A stretch of DNA of 64,000 bases, from NCBI RefSeq assembly GCF_002909235.1, contig NZ_PHQQ01000017.1:1-64000 (forward strand), in the 5' to 3' direction. Made by a program: the position numbers and the translations under genes. Source of the stretch: Arenibacter catalasegens (GTDB lineage Bacteria; Bacteroidota; Bacteroidia; Flavobacteriales; Flavobacteriaceae). Shown here piece after piece: positions 55,037 through 64,000 of this stretch (its first letter is position 1; every line of letters starts with the position of its first letter). A model generated the notes under the pieces. The model saw nothing but the letters and a program-made list of their open reading frames with translations. It was not told the origin of the DNA and made no database searches.

Positions 55037-56212
55037 CTATTTAAAGATTATCTGCTGAGTTTTATTTTTTCCAGAAATTATATAAGTATTCTCCCGATCA
55101 CACATTTTGTAAATGGTCAGATTATCGGAATGTTCAGAATTAATATATTGGAAATCGTAAATGATTTTTCGCAAAAAAGAATAATCTTCGTTAATTATGT
55201 CAACTTCAATATGATCAGAAATGGATACGGTTTCGGTTAAATCGACCAATTCTACATCCGGAGCAGTACTATTAATTGGCAGTGACACCCTAGAGTTCCT
55301 TTTTAAAAAGGATCTAATTTTGGGTTTTATGGGTAAAATCCCTTTATTCCTTAAATACGTCTTAAACTTCATAATAAAAGCAACTAAATAGGCCCCTAAT
55401 TTTTTACCAATATTTCCCTTATTGTACACAATGTGACATTCGTATGGCTCAACGGAATTACACCACAAACTTTTGTAAGCCAATTCTCCCCATCGCATAT
55501 CATATCTACTAAAGCCATTTGCAAAACACCATTCTATTTTCTTCAATACCGCTATATTGCCAAGTCCGAATTTGGCATAATCAATATCATAGGAAGTTAT
55601 GGCACTATCAAAAATATTTTGATAGTGAAAGTTAAGACCGATTACAATAGGTTTTTCACCATCCGAAATGACAAAAACAGAAGCTCTTTTATCCAATATT
55701 AGCTGATAGGCAGCATCCTTATAAAAAGCCCATTTTTTCAGACCAGAATGTTCCTGATTTCTTTGAGAAAACCTCGTATTAATCATTGATTCCAAATAAT
55801 CCATCAAAAAAATATATTTTTTCTGGTTTATAGAACCATAAAACATCTCATAATTAATATCAAAGCATACCTCCAATCTTTTGTGGCGACTGTTTATAGT
55901 TTTTTTAACTCCTTTACTAAACTGAGCTTTCATGTACTCCTCCACATTATTAAAATTATCCAAAACTGCCTTATAACCCGTGTACGTATTGAATTTATAA
56001 AGACCGTATGAAGAGCTCTTCTTGTCAATTTTAAGTTCAAAGTATGGTGGGATATACTGAACAATGGAGATGTCACTTATATATATCTCACTATTTTCTT
56101 TATTATTATTAATGAATATATCACCATTGGTTTTATTATATAAACCCTTATAAAACGGAAAAATAGAATTTTTTTCAAAAAATTCGTGACTAAAATTTAA
56201 TCTTTTAAGCAT
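55037..56212 (-). CDS. GNAT-like (FemAB-related) paralogue 1 of 3
   Basis: 391 residues. Opens LKRLNFSHEFFEKNSIFPFY. Two core regions match the capsule-locus gene at 43814: RASVFVISDGEKPIVIGLNF and AITSYDIDYAKFGLGNIAVL, followed by GFSRYDMRWGELAYKSLWCN. The N-terminal part has KGVKKTINSRHKRLEVCFDI, a basic helix seen in all three paralogues. The C-terminal 70 residues form a shared short tail, here reaching FQYINSEHSDNLTIYKMCDR and TYIISGKNKTQQI. Likely an acyl or aminoacyl transferase; substrate unknown. Confidence 0.65.
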   Translation of the reverse strand: MLKRLNFSHEFFEKNSIFPFYKGLYNKTNGDIFINNNKENSEIYISDISIVQYIPPYFELKIDKKSSSYGLYKFNTYTGYKAVLDNFNNVEEYMKAQFSKGVKKTINSRHKRLEVCFDINYEMFYGSINQKKYIFLMDYLESMINTRFSQRNQEHSGLKKWAFYKDAAYQLILDKRASVFVISDGEKPIVIGLNFHYQNIFDSAITSYDIDYAKFGLGNIAVLKKIEWCFANGFSRYDMRWGELAYKSLWCNSVEPYECHIVYNKGNIGKKLGAYLVAFIMKFKTYLRNKGILPIKPKIRSFLKRNSRVSLPINSTAPDVELVDLTETVSISDHIEVDIINEDYSFLRKIIYDFQYINSEHSDNLTIYKMCDRENTYIISGKNKTQQIIFK

Positions 56213-56422
56213 GAGGGGTATTAAAATTTATTGGATTCTAACAAAAAACCCATAATAATAAAAAACCAAAATAGTAACAACTTTCCAGCGTTCAATTAAG
56301 GTTAAATTATTTATTAAAATTGGTATGGGCTTATCATGGTTTATTTTAGTAATCTTTTCTTTAATGTTAATCCAAATTTCGTGATATATCTAAAAATTTT
56401 GTTGAATAGGTAGACAAACAAT

Positions 56423-57595
56423 TCAAAAAACAAGCTTTTGTACTTTAGATTTCCCTTGAATAATATAGCTCATTTCCTCATTAATAACCCGATAAATATT
56501 AATATCCCTGGAGTGCTCCAAATTATCATATTGATAATTACACACTGGATTTTGCAAAAATTGAAACTCTATAGCATTAAAATCCAGAGCACTTAATTCT
56601 TCGTTAAGAGGAAGTTGATCTAAGTCCTCTATTTTATAAGCGGGACCATTATCTTTATTGATATTTCCGATGGCTTTATGCATATCCCGAAATTTAAAAC
56701 TGACTTTTAACGGTAATATTTCATGGAGGAGCAAGAATTTCTTTAATATTATAATTTTAGAAACCACAAACGCCATAATTTGTGAAATTGGCAAATCGTT
56801 ATAAATAACATCACATTTATACTCTTCAATTGCATTGCACCATTGTTTCTTATAGCGTAATCTCCCCCAACGCATATCCATTCTTTTATAATTATTTTGG
56901 AAACACCAATCTAATTTTTGAACAACGGCAATATTCCCCAATCCAAATTTGGCATAATCAATATCATAGGAAGTAATGGCACTATCCAAAATATTATCAA
57001 AATGATAACTAAGACTTATGGCTATGGTTTTTTTGTCATCGTAGATAACAAATAATGAGGCTCTTTTATTTAAGATTAATTCGTAAGCATTTTTTTTGTA
57101 GAAATCCCACCTTTTTAGACCAACATGCTCCTCACCCCTTTGTTCAAATCTAACTCTTATCATACGCTCAAACTCCTCAAACAATACCCGGTATTCGATT
57201 TGCTCTATTTCTCCAAAATAAATTTTATACTTAATATTAAAACAGGATTCCAGCCTTTTTAATCGGTTTAATATATTCTTGCTATGCCTAGAGCCCATAT
57301 GTGAATTCAAATATTGTCCAACACTTGAGTATGGACTCAAATCAATTATATAACCAGTTCTGTATCTAACTCGAAATGTCCTATAAGGTGTATTATGATT
57401 GTTAATTTTCAAATCAAAATATGATGGAATCATGTTTACTACACAAACACATATGCCTTTATTGAGTTTTTTTATTTCATTAACACCTTCATTGTAAATA
57501 ATCTTGTCATTGGTTTTATTATTTAAACTATCATAAAATGGTATTAAGGAATTATTCTCAAAAAATTCGAAAAAAAAGTTTAACTTTTTAAGCAT
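56423..57595 (-). CDS. GNAT-like (FemAB-related) paralogue 2 of 3
   Basis: 390 residues from the ATG at 57595, chosen because MLKKLNFFFEFFENNS then aligns with its two relatives; a GTG three codons upstream is also possible. Shares RASLFVIYDDKKTIAISLSY, AITSYDIDYAKFGLGNIAVV and YKRMDMRWGRLRYKKQWCNA with the others, and the tail FQFLQNPVCNYQYDNLEHSR then SYIIQGKSKVQKLVF. It stands alone between gaps of about 210 bp, so each of the three may have its own promoter. Confidence 0.65.
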   Translation of the reverse strand: MLKKLNFFFEFFENNSLIPFYDSLNNKTNDKIIYNEGVNEIKKLNKGICVCVVNMIPSYFDLKINNHNTPYRTFRVRYRTGYIIDLSPYSSVGQYLNSHMGSRHSKNILNRLKRLESCFNIKYKIYFGEIEQIEYRVLFEEFERMIRVRFEQRGEEHVGLKRWDFYKKNAYELILNKRASLFVIYDDKKTIAISLSYHFDNILDSAITSYDIDYAKFGLGNIAVVQKLDWCFQNNYKRMDMRWGRLRYKKQWCNAIEEYKCDVIYNDLPISQIMAFVVSKIIILKKFLLLHEILPLKVSFKFRDMHKAIGNINKDNGPAYKIEDLDQLPLNEELSALDFNAIEFQFLQNPVCNYQYDNLEHSRDINIYRVINEEMSYIIQGKSKVQKLVF

Positions 57596-57807
57596 GGGGA
57601 ACACTCATTAAATGTTAGGTAATACGTAAGATATTCTATTTTTAAATAGCCAAAATTTAGCAAACAACACGGATTAAGTTAAAAGAATAGAAACTCTAAA
57701 CTTACTCGATACTTACAGCATAATCTGAACTTTAATCCTAAGCGATTCCTTTTAAAAGTCTACACATAATTCACGAAAATCCATATACAATGGCTAATTA
57801 TTCAAAG

Positions 57808-58983
57808 TTATAAAATAAGTTTAAACAAACTCGATTTTCCCTCGATAATATAGGTCTTATCCTGATTTTCAATACTGTAAACATTAATATCATTAGTATG
57901 TTCAACATGGATATATTGATAATTATATACCGGATTACGCAAATATTGAAACTCACTTCCAGTAATGTTTATAGATTTTAAGTCTGTCCCAGAAGGAAGC
58001 TCCGCCAGGTCTTCAAGTTTATAATCAGGTGCATTATCAACTCTCTCACTTGGCTCATTCTTTTTTGTACCCCAAGATAAAAATTTCAATTTGAGGGGGA
58101 GTATATTGCGTTCTATCAACAATTTCTTAAGGTTCATCCCTTTCGTAACTAAAAAAGCAAGTAACATGTCGGTGGGGATATTTTTATTATAAAGAACGTC
58201 ACACCTATATTTTTGGATATCATTGCACCATAGGAGTTTATACGGCAATTCTCCCCAACGCATATCCACTCTATTATAATTATTTTCAAAACACCACTCC
58301 AATTGTTTCGCTATGGCAATTTGCCCCAATCCGAATTTAGAATAATCAATGTCGTAAGAAGGCATGGCAATATCCAAAATATTCTCAAAATGATAATTTA
58401 AATTAATTACAATGGGTTTATTATTATCATATATAACAAAAAGAGAAGCACGCTTCTGTAGTATTAAATCATAAACACTATCCTTATATTCATCCCATCT
58501 TTGAAAACCTACATGCTCATCACCCCGTTGTTCAAACCTACTGCCTATCATTCGCTCAAACTCCTCAAACAAAAATGCATATTCCGTCTGATCAATTTCG
58601 CCAAAATAGTTTTTATAATTAATATCAAAACAAGATTCAAGCCTTTTTAATCTACTTAAAATATTCCTCCTGTTTTTAGAGCCCAAATGTGACTTTAAAT
58701 ATTCGTCAGCACTAGAGTATTGACTTAAATCTATACTAAAACCGGTTCTAGGTTTAACTTGAAAAGCTCTAAAAGGTAAGTTTTGCTTGTTTATTTTTAA
58801 ATCTAAGTAAGGTGGAATAAAGTTTAAGACATATACTTTATTCGCTGGCTTTTCTACTTTTCCGTTGTTCTTGTTAACATTAATATTAGTATTGTTGTTC
58901 CCCATTTGATAAAATGGAAATATTGAATCTTTTTCAAAAAATTCGAAAAAAAAATTCAATTTCTGAAGTCTTCTGTAAATCAT
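57808..58983 (-). CDS. GNAT-like (FemAB-related) paralogue 3 of 3
   Basis: 391 residues. LQKLNFFFEFFEKDSIFPFY, HLGSKNRRNILSRLKRLESC, MIGSRFEQRGDEHVGFQRWD, RASLFVIYDNNKPIVINLNY, MPSYDIDYSKFGLGQIAIAK and YNRVDMRWGELPYKLLWCND are all conserved relative to paralogues 1 and 2. It is closest to paralogue 2 by eye. The C-terminal tail ends TYIIEGKSSLFKLIL. No signal peptide; probably cytoplasmic or membrane-associated. Confidence 0.65.
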   Translation of the reverse strand: MIYRRLQKLNFFFEFFEKDSIFPFYQMGNNNTNINVNKNNGKVEKPANKVYVLNFIPPYLDLKINKQNLPFRAFQVKPRTGFSIDLSQYSSADEYLKSHLGSKNRRNILSRLKRLESCFDINYKNYFGEIDQTEYAFLFEEFERMIGSRFEQRGDEHVGFQRWDEYKDSVYDLILQKRASLFVIYDNNKPIVINLNYHFENILDIAMPSYDIDYSKFGLGQIAIAKQLEWCFENNYNRVDMRWGELPYKLLWCNDIQKYRCDVLYNKNIPTDMLLAFLVTKGMNLKKLLIERNILPLKLKFLSWGTKKNEPSERVDNAPDYKLEDLAELPSGTDLKSINITGSEFQYLRNPVYNYQYIHVEHTNDINVYSIENQDKTYIIEGKSSLFKLIL

Positions 58984-59159
58984 AACTCCGTTTATTTAAT
59001 TACCGTTAATAATATTTGAATTACGCTAACGAAAAGTGTAATATGGTTAAAAATTTAATCCGAGATAAATGTTCAACACTTATCCCGGATGTTTTAAATG
59101 GCTATGTTAATCTTTAATAATATTTACAGTACTTTAAGTAAGACTCTTTAAATTTTCGT

Positions 59160-60329
59160 TTAAAACGCCATCACCTCGAACTCTGACCTTCTGTTTAATT
59201 TATGTTTAGATTCTGGACAGTAGGTATTATTATCACATTCGTTCACCAATTGTGTTTCACCAAAACCTTCTCCTGTTAATCTAGAAGCATTTATTCCTTT
59301 TTTATCTGCCAAATACTCCAAGGTTTGTTTTACCCTCTTCTCGGACAACCCTTGGTTATACTTTTCAGCCCCTCTGGAATCCGCATGAGCGCCAACTTTT
59401 ATGGTCACTGCAGGATTTTCTTCCAATATCACAGCCAACTTATCCAATAGCTCCTTATATGGCTTGCTCAGGTAAGACGAATTTAAACTAAAATATACAT
59501 TCCCCAAGTCTTTTATTTTATTCTCCAGTGCTGTTCTTCGGCTGTTTTCCGCATCCCTTCTAGCTTGCTCTTCTGCAGCCAAACGCGCCTTTTCCTTTTC
59601 TTGTGCCAAACGCTCAGCCATAAGCCTAGCCTCTTCCTCAGCCTTGTTCGCTGCTGCAATAGAATCCGAAACTCTTTGGTTCTCTTCTATCAATGCCAAT
59701 TTTTCCAGGCCTTTTTTGGACAATTCCTTTTCTATTCCAAATCGGTATACCACTCCTGCCGAATGTTGTAACTGCTTGGTGGATCCTTCCTTAATCCCCC
59801 ATTTACCCATGGTATTAAAATTTAGACCCCAGCGGTCGTTGAACCAGGTATTAAACCCAAAACCGGCATTGGCAGTTGCCCTTCCCACAGATCCAATATC
59901 ACTATAGCCTGCACCCACATGAAGAAATGGATCGAACCAACCTGTTTCTCCAATAATCTTGTTCAGGTCATAACTTATCATACCATCAATAGCATAATAA
60001 TCTCTTTCCACTAAATTAATTGCGCCATCGACTTTCTTCCCAATATCATATTTATTATAGGAACCAATGGCTTTTACACCAAGTCCATTCCTAAAAGTTC
60101 TGCCCACACTAATTGAAGAGGGATAAGGAAGTGCGTGCCATGTTTCTTTAATATTTAAGAAATCACCACCAAACGGGGTAGCGGAATCGTCTACTATATT
60201 GTAGCCCAGACCTAGAACCCAGGAACTGGAAACAACACTATCTTTAGCTGTAAGTTGTAATTCTTGGGCACTACCATAATTAAAGGAAATAGCACATAAA
60301 AAAGTAATTGCAAGTGCGTAGGTTTTCAT
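59160..60329 (-). CDS. OmpA-family outer-membrane protein
   Basis: 389 residues from the ATG at 60329, where the signal peptide begins (TYALAITFLCAISFNYGSAQ); an in-frame start 13 codons earlier precedes it. An N-terminal beta-barrel-like domain (about 30-205) is followed by a charged coiled coil (RLAQEKEKARLAAEEQARRD) and an OmpA domain (VYFSLNSSYLSKPYKELLDK, VGAHADSRGAEKYNQGLSEK, then HKLNRRSEFEV) that binds peptidoglycan. Structural envelope protein. A paired-Cys insert (NECDNNTYCPESKHKLNRR) is typical of Bacteroidota OmpA domains. Confidence 0.88.
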   Translation of the reverse strand: MKTYALAITFLCAISFNYGSAQELQLTAKDSVVSSSWVLGLGYNIVDDSATPFGGDFLNIKETWHALPYPSSISVGRTFRNGLGVKAIGSYNKYDIGKKVDGAINLVERDYYAIDGMISYDLNKIIGETGWFDPFLHVGAGYSDIGSVGRATANAGFGFNTWFNDRWGLNFNTMGKWGIKEGSTKQLQHSAGVVYRFGIEKELSKKGLEKLALIEENQRVSDSIAAANKAEEEARLMAERLAQEKEKARLAAEEQARRDAENSRRTALENKIKDLGNVYFSLNSSYLSKPYKELLDKLAVILEENPAVTIKVGAHADSRGAEKYNQGLSEKRVKQTLEYLADKKGINASRLTGEGFGETQLVNECDNNTYCPESKHKLNRRSEFEVMAF

Positions 60330-60635
60330 AACATTGTAATTTTGGGATTCTTTATAATCTTTGTCCAAAGCTATGGCAATGTTAAATGGACACCATTTAT
60401 ATTCTACTAAATGCTGTTAAACTCGTTAAGTGGTTTCCCACAAAACTCATATTTTAAAATTACGATTCTCCGTAATTTTTCATCCAAGAAAAAGGTATCT
60501 TATCGGTTATAATAGGCCAATCCTTAAAGTTGCAATGGCAATCCATAAAAATTTGAAATGAATCTATTTTGTTAAAAATAATCGCAATGGAAATATTAAA
60601 ATATTAGGCCCTACAATTGTTTGGACACAAATAGT
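60330..60635. other. Intergenic region between OmpA gene and PrcB-like gene
   Basis: 306 bp, AT-rich, no gene seen. It should carry the OmpA promoter; no strong box found. Confidence 0.4.
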
Positions 60636-61091
60636 TTACTGAAAACTTATTTCCTTTTGGGTGAGAGGCATTTTATAAATATAAAAGGGCGTTGTAGCGG
60701 CATTCATGTTTTCTTTCTTGGAAAGGGTCCTTTCCTTTTGCCCAATGGTAATATTTTCCAAGGACTCTTTTAAAATGACCAATTCCGATTTGCCAACATC
60801 CAATTTGGTTCCTGCACAATACACCAATAAAAGTTCTTCTGTAAAATCTACCTCTGGAATTGGTAACCCAGGTTTTCTAGTTCTATTGATCTTTAGGAAT
60901 AAATTCTTCAATGCTTTAGGATCCCTGATTACCTGAAATTCTGGTTGTTCTACCCCACTATATTTATCCTCCAACACTAATTGAAGCTTCTTTGAGTCCT
61001 GTTCGGAGCTATCTACATTATCGTGAGATACACCTTTTTGCCCAACACAGGCAATACCAAACAGGGATAATATGATCAGTATTAAGCGCAT
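60636..61091 (-). CDS. PrcB-like lipoprotein
   Basis: 151 residues. Signal peptide with lipobox LSLFGIAC. The body follows the PrcB pattern: RDPKALKNLFLKINRTRKPG, then IPEVDFTEELLLVYCAGTKL and a strand-rich end. PrcB is named from a treponemal protease complex; in Bacteroidota its function is not settled. The start overlaps the bshA stop by one base, so the pair is translationally coupled. Confidence 0.7.
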   Translation of the reverse strand: MRLILIILSLFGIACVGQKGVSHDNVDSSEQDSKKLQLVLEDKYSGVEQPEFQVIRDPKALKNLFLKINRTRKPGLPIPEVDFTEELLLVYCAGTKLDVGKSELVILKESLENITIGQKERTLSKKENMNAATTPFYIYKMPLTQKEISFQ

Positions 61092-62239
61092 TAATTCTGC
61101 TGTAAACTTTCGTGTCTGGCCAAAAGGGCCTTTTCATATATTGCTTCATATAGTGGCAATACCTTTAAAATATCAAAATCCATAGCAGCTTTTGCCGCAT
61201 TGGATTTAAATGTTTCCAAGGTTTCATCATCACTTAATATCTTCAGTGCGTTTTCGGCCATTTCATTTATATTGCCCACATCGCTCAAATAACCTGTAAC
61301 GCCCTGTATATTCACCTCAGGAATTCCCCCCGTATTACTGGAAATAACCGCTACCCTATTTATCATGGCCTCCAAAGCTGCCAATCCAAAACTCTCGGTC
61401 TCCGATGGCAAGAGAAACAAGTCCGAAAAACACAATATCCTATCAATTTCATTGCTATTCCCTAAAAATATAACCTTGTTGGCTATCCCAAGCTCCTCAC
61501 ACAAACGTTCAGCGCCTTCCTTTTCCGGCCCTTCCCCGACCATGATCAACTTAGCTGGTATTTGCTTTTGAATCTTATTGAAAATATGAATTACATCTGG
61601 AATACGTTTAACCTTCCTAAAATTACTGATGTGAGTAATGATTTTTTCATCTTCGGATGCCATTAATGAACGTTGACAATCCGTAAAATGCATACTGTAT
61701 TTCCTCTTGTCTATAAAATTTGGGATTACCTCTATGTCTTTTTTAATATCGAACAATTCCAGTGTACTCTCTTTTAGGTTCTGTGAAACCGAGGTCACAA
61801 TATCAGATTGATTTATACTAAAATTAACTGCTGGTCTATAAAAAGGGTGCTTGCCCACCAAAGTTATATCTGTACCATGTAAAGTTGTTACCATAGGAAT
61901 ATATATCCCCTCCTCTTCCAACATTTTCTTAGCCATATACCCAGCATACGCATGTGGTATGGCGTAATGAACGTGAAGTAACTCGATACCGAACAACTTT
62001 ATAGTATCTACCAACTTACTGGAAAGAGCCAATTCGTAAGGCTGGTAGTGAAACAATGGATATTCCGGTACATGTACTTCATGAAAGTATATTTTATTGC
62101 TCAACAACTCCAAACGCACGGGTTGACGGTAGGTTATAAAATGTACTTCATGTCCTCTATTGGCCAGAGCAATCCCCAATTCCGTGGCCACCACCCCGCT
62201 ACCTCCAAAAGTAGGATAACATACTATAGCTATTTTCAT
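61091..62239 (-). CDS. bshA: N-acetyl-alpha-D-glucosaminyl L-malate synthase BshA
   Basis: 382 residues, GT4 fold. The N-terminal PTFGGSGVVATELGIALANR and HYAIPHAYAGYMAKKML are characteristic of BshA; donor half has ISNFRKVKRIPDVIHIFNKI, MVGEGPEKEGAERLC and SETESFGLAALEAMINRVAV with E-x7-E. It joins UDP-GlcNAc to L-malate in the first step of bacillithiol synthesis, which Bacteroidota use as their low-molecular thiol. It is not part of the capsule cluster despite its fold. Confidence 0.93.
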   Translation of the reverse strand: MKIAIVCYPTFGGSGVVATELGIALANRGHEVHFITYRQPVRLELLSNKIYFHEVHVPEYPLFHYQPYELALSSKLVDTIKLFGIELLHVHYAIPHAYAGYMAKKMLEEEGIYIPMVTTLHGTDITLVGKHPFYRPAVNFSINQSDIVTSVSQNLKESTLELFDIKKDIEVIPNFIDKRKYSMHFTDCQRSLMASEDEKIITHISNFRKVKRIPDVIHIFNKIQKQIPAKLIMVGEGPEKEGAERLCEELGIANKVIFLGNSNEIDRILCFSDLFLLPSETESFGLAALEAMINRVAVISSNTGGIPEVNIQGVTGYLSDVGNINEMAENALKILSDDETLETFKSNAAKAAMDFDILKVLPLYEAIYEKALLARHESLQQN

Positions 62240-62419
62240 GTGTTTATCTTTATTGCATTTTAGTAGTCACATGTCACCGCAATACCCTACGGATCCAATC
62301 AATTATTGTACTCCAAAAATGCCTTAGTCGGGCGAATTGGGATAACATTTCAGTATGCTTTTACACAAAATGATATTTTTCCCAAAAAACCACGGTCCAT
62401 ATTTTTACAAAGTAAGTAT

Positions 62420-64000
62420 TTAATTTATTATGGCTTCATAAATAGCCTTCTGAATCCGTGTTCTTAACCCAGATTTAACTAATAGTGTATTGGAAGCAGA
62501 GGGATAAGTTCTATTTGATAAAAAGACATAAACCAAATCCTTTTCTGGGTCGGCCCAAGTATAGGTTCCCGTAAAACCACTATGCCCAAAACTTTTTCTT
62601 GACACCAAACTACAAGCCGGCCCCCCTCCGTGTACCTCCGGCTTATCGAAACCTATGCCGCGTCGCACATTTTGATCGCAGAAATAGCAAGTATTGAACT
62701 TCTTTACCGTTCTGGCCTCTAAAAACTGTTTTCCGCCATAAAAACCATTTTGCAGGTACATTTGCATAATTTTAGCCACATCATTGGCGTTGCTAAAAAG
62801 TCCGGCATGACCTCCAACGCCCCCCTGCATGGCCGCACCCATGTCGTGCACATAGCCCTGTACAGTCTGGTATCTGTAATAATTATCTTCCTCCGAGGGT
62901 ACTATATCCCCCTTTAAAAACTTGTTTAGTGGATTAAATCCGGTATGGGTAGCACCAAGGGGTTTATATAAAAACTCCTCGGACAATTTATCTAATCCGT
63001 CATTATAGGTATCCTCAATGTATTTTTTCATAACATAATAGGCTATGTCACTATACCTATACCGATTGGATTTAAGGTGCTGCCTACCGATTCTGTTATA
63101 AATGGAATCTTTATACACATCCGCAATAAATAATTGGTCTGCCACCTTAACGGAGAACCCGTTTGTTGATTCGTGCCTATAAAACTCATTGGAGGGTTTT
63201 CTTTTATCATCCAAGGTGCTAATATAAAAGGCTATCCAGGCGGGTAATCTACCATAATGTGAAAGGGCCTTTAAAACAGTGACATTTTTTAGTTCGGAAT
63301 TCGTATAAGCAGGTATAAGCTCCTCAAAGGTATCATCCAATGCTATTTTATCTTCCTCCTCCAACTTCATTATCATTGGCAGGGTAGCCAAAATTTTGGT
63401 TATAGAAGCCAAATCATAAATATGATCTGGTGTTATTTTTTCCTCGGAATCATACGTTGGTTTTCCAAAACCTTTATTGTACACTACCATTCCTTTCCTA
63501 GCTACAAGAACTTGAGCTCCTGGAAACATCAAGGAATCCAAACCATTCTTAACCATTTCATCTATTTTGGCCAATTTAGAAGAGCTCATACCTACCCTTT
63601 CCGGAAGACTATATCCCAAACGCATTAATGATTCTACGGGAATAGTTGTATTTACAGGAAATTCATCATGGGAGGTAACTGGCAAAACCCCTTGGGCCGG
63701 AATGGCTCCAAAAATGACCTGTGCCGTCTTCTCTTGGGCTATTTTACTATTTTGGTAACCTATGACAACAGCATCGATACTATCAAATGAAGGCACCTCC
63801 AACAGGGCATATGGTTTTACAAATAAGGCAAGTATCAGATTGGAGGTCCGTTGGCTTGCTATTTCCCCTAACCAAGAAAGTTCATTTTTACTAAATTTAT
63901 AAGATTTCCATGGGCTTTCATTGCTCTTGTGCAACCCAATGATCACCAAGTTAAAATCAGTCAATTTTTGTTTTAGTGTGGTTATGTCCTTACCATTAAT
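62420..64000 (-). CDS. GH3-type / serine beta-lactamase-like fusion protein, C-terminal part (cut by window edge)
   Basis: The frame stays open to the right edge, so the N-terminus is outside the window; the visible 526 residues start INGKDITTLKQKLTDFNLVI. The first 130 residues look like the C-terminal domain of a GH3 glycoside hydrolase (VVIGYQNSKIAQEKTAQVIF, GAIPAQGVLPVTSHDEFPVN). A serine beta-lactamase/DD-peptidase-like domain follows: S-x-x-K as DLASITKILATLPM, Y-x-x motif in RYRYSDIAYYVMKKYIEDTY, and GHSGFTGTYTWADPEKDLVY near the end. In Bacteroidota such fusions are thought to act on peptidoglycan fragments. Confidence 0.85.
   Translation of the reverse strand: MNGKDITTLKQKLTDFNLVIIGLHKSNESPWKSYKFSKNELSWLGEIASQRTSNLILALFVKPYALLEVPSFDSIDAVVIGYQNSKIAQEKTAQVIFGAIPAQGVLPVTSHDEFPVNTTIPVESLMRLGYSLPERVGMSSSKLAKIDEMVKNGLDSLMFPGAQVLVARKGMVVYNKGFGKPTYDSEEKITPDHIYDLASITKILATLPMIMKLEEEDKIALDDTFEELIPAYTNSELKNVTVLKALSHYGRLPAWIAFYISTLDDKRKPSNEFYRHESTNGFSVKVADQLFIADVYKDSIYNRIGRQHLKSNRYRYSDIAYYVMKKYIEDTYNDGLDKLSEEFLYKPLGATHTGFNPLNKFLKGDIVPSEEDNYYRYQTVQGYVHDMGAAMQGGVGGHAGLFSNANDVAKIMQMYLQNGFYGGKQFLEARTVKKFNTCYFCDQNVRRGIGFDKPEVHGGGPACSLVSRKSFGHSGFTGTYTWADPEKDLVYVFLSNRTYPSASNTLLVKSGLRTRIQKAIYEAIIN

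Noticed and set aside
55037-58983. Possibility that the triplicate is a CRISPR-like or toxin array
   Set aside because: Each unit is a full 390-codon gene with GNAT-like core motifs; no short repeats or spacers.
61091-62239. Capsule glycosyltransferase as an alternative for BshA
   Set aside because: The N-terminal motif and the HYAIPHAYAGYMAKKML segment fit BshA well, and it is far from the capsule run and reversed.

Overview
The window looks like a piece of a low-GC marine Flavobacteriaceae chromosome (Bacteroidota); I cannot fix the genus. Indicators are a type IX secretion C-terminal sorting domain, TonB-dependent uptake, bacillithiol synthesis (BshA), flavobacterial -7 boxes of the form TAnnTTTG, Bacteroidota-type lipoproteins and a PL1-like lyase with a Ca-binding tail.

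Layout. (1) 1-2.4 kb: edge of an IS3-family element, a GNAT gene and a PurD-like ATP-grasp gene. (2) 2.4-9.5 kb: polysaccharide export and control block, with a PHP tyrosine phosphatase convergent with BY-kinase/co-polymerase, Wza-like lipoprotein, membrane-bound 4,6-dehydratase and sugar aminotransferase. (3) 9.5-17.5 kb: gene-poor interval with two PL1-like lyase lipoproteins that share a perfectly identical tract of about 970 bp; an IS4-family element sits exactly in the terminator of the second. (4) 17.5-24.6 kb: sulfate activation and sulfotransfer (cysQ, a tandem DUF2061 protein, cysC, cysD, cysN, an arylsulfotransferase-like protein, two small membrane proteins, a PAPS-type sulfotransferase) with no reductive sulfur genes. 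(5) 24.7-44.8 kb: uronic-acid nucleotide sugars (UDP-GlcA/GalA and HexNAcA types), glycosyltransferases, flippase, polymerase, an initiating phosphoglycosyl transferase, four ATP-grasp ligases, a PLP enzyme and two FemAB/GNAT-like transferases. (6) 44.9-50 kb: small lipoprotein, copper-type TonB receptor plus HMA protein, secreted tyrosinase. (7) 49.9-54.4 kb: repeat-rich surface proteins sharing a C-terminal module. (8) 55-59 kb: three tandem paralogous GNAT-like proteins related to one in the capsule cluster. (9) 59-64 kb: OmpA protein, PrcB-like lipoprotein, BshA, and a GH3/beta-lactamase-type protein that runs off the window.

Together blocks 2, 4 and 5 read as one capsule/exopolysaccharide system. 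Uronic acids give an acidic backbone, the ATP-grasp/FemAB/PLP genes suggest amino-acid or acyl decoration, and the PAPS genes suggest sulfation. The most interesting proposal is that this is a dedicated bacterial polysaccharide-sulfation module built into a Wzx/Wzy capsule locus. The product's structure is inference; the gene calls rest on visible motifs.
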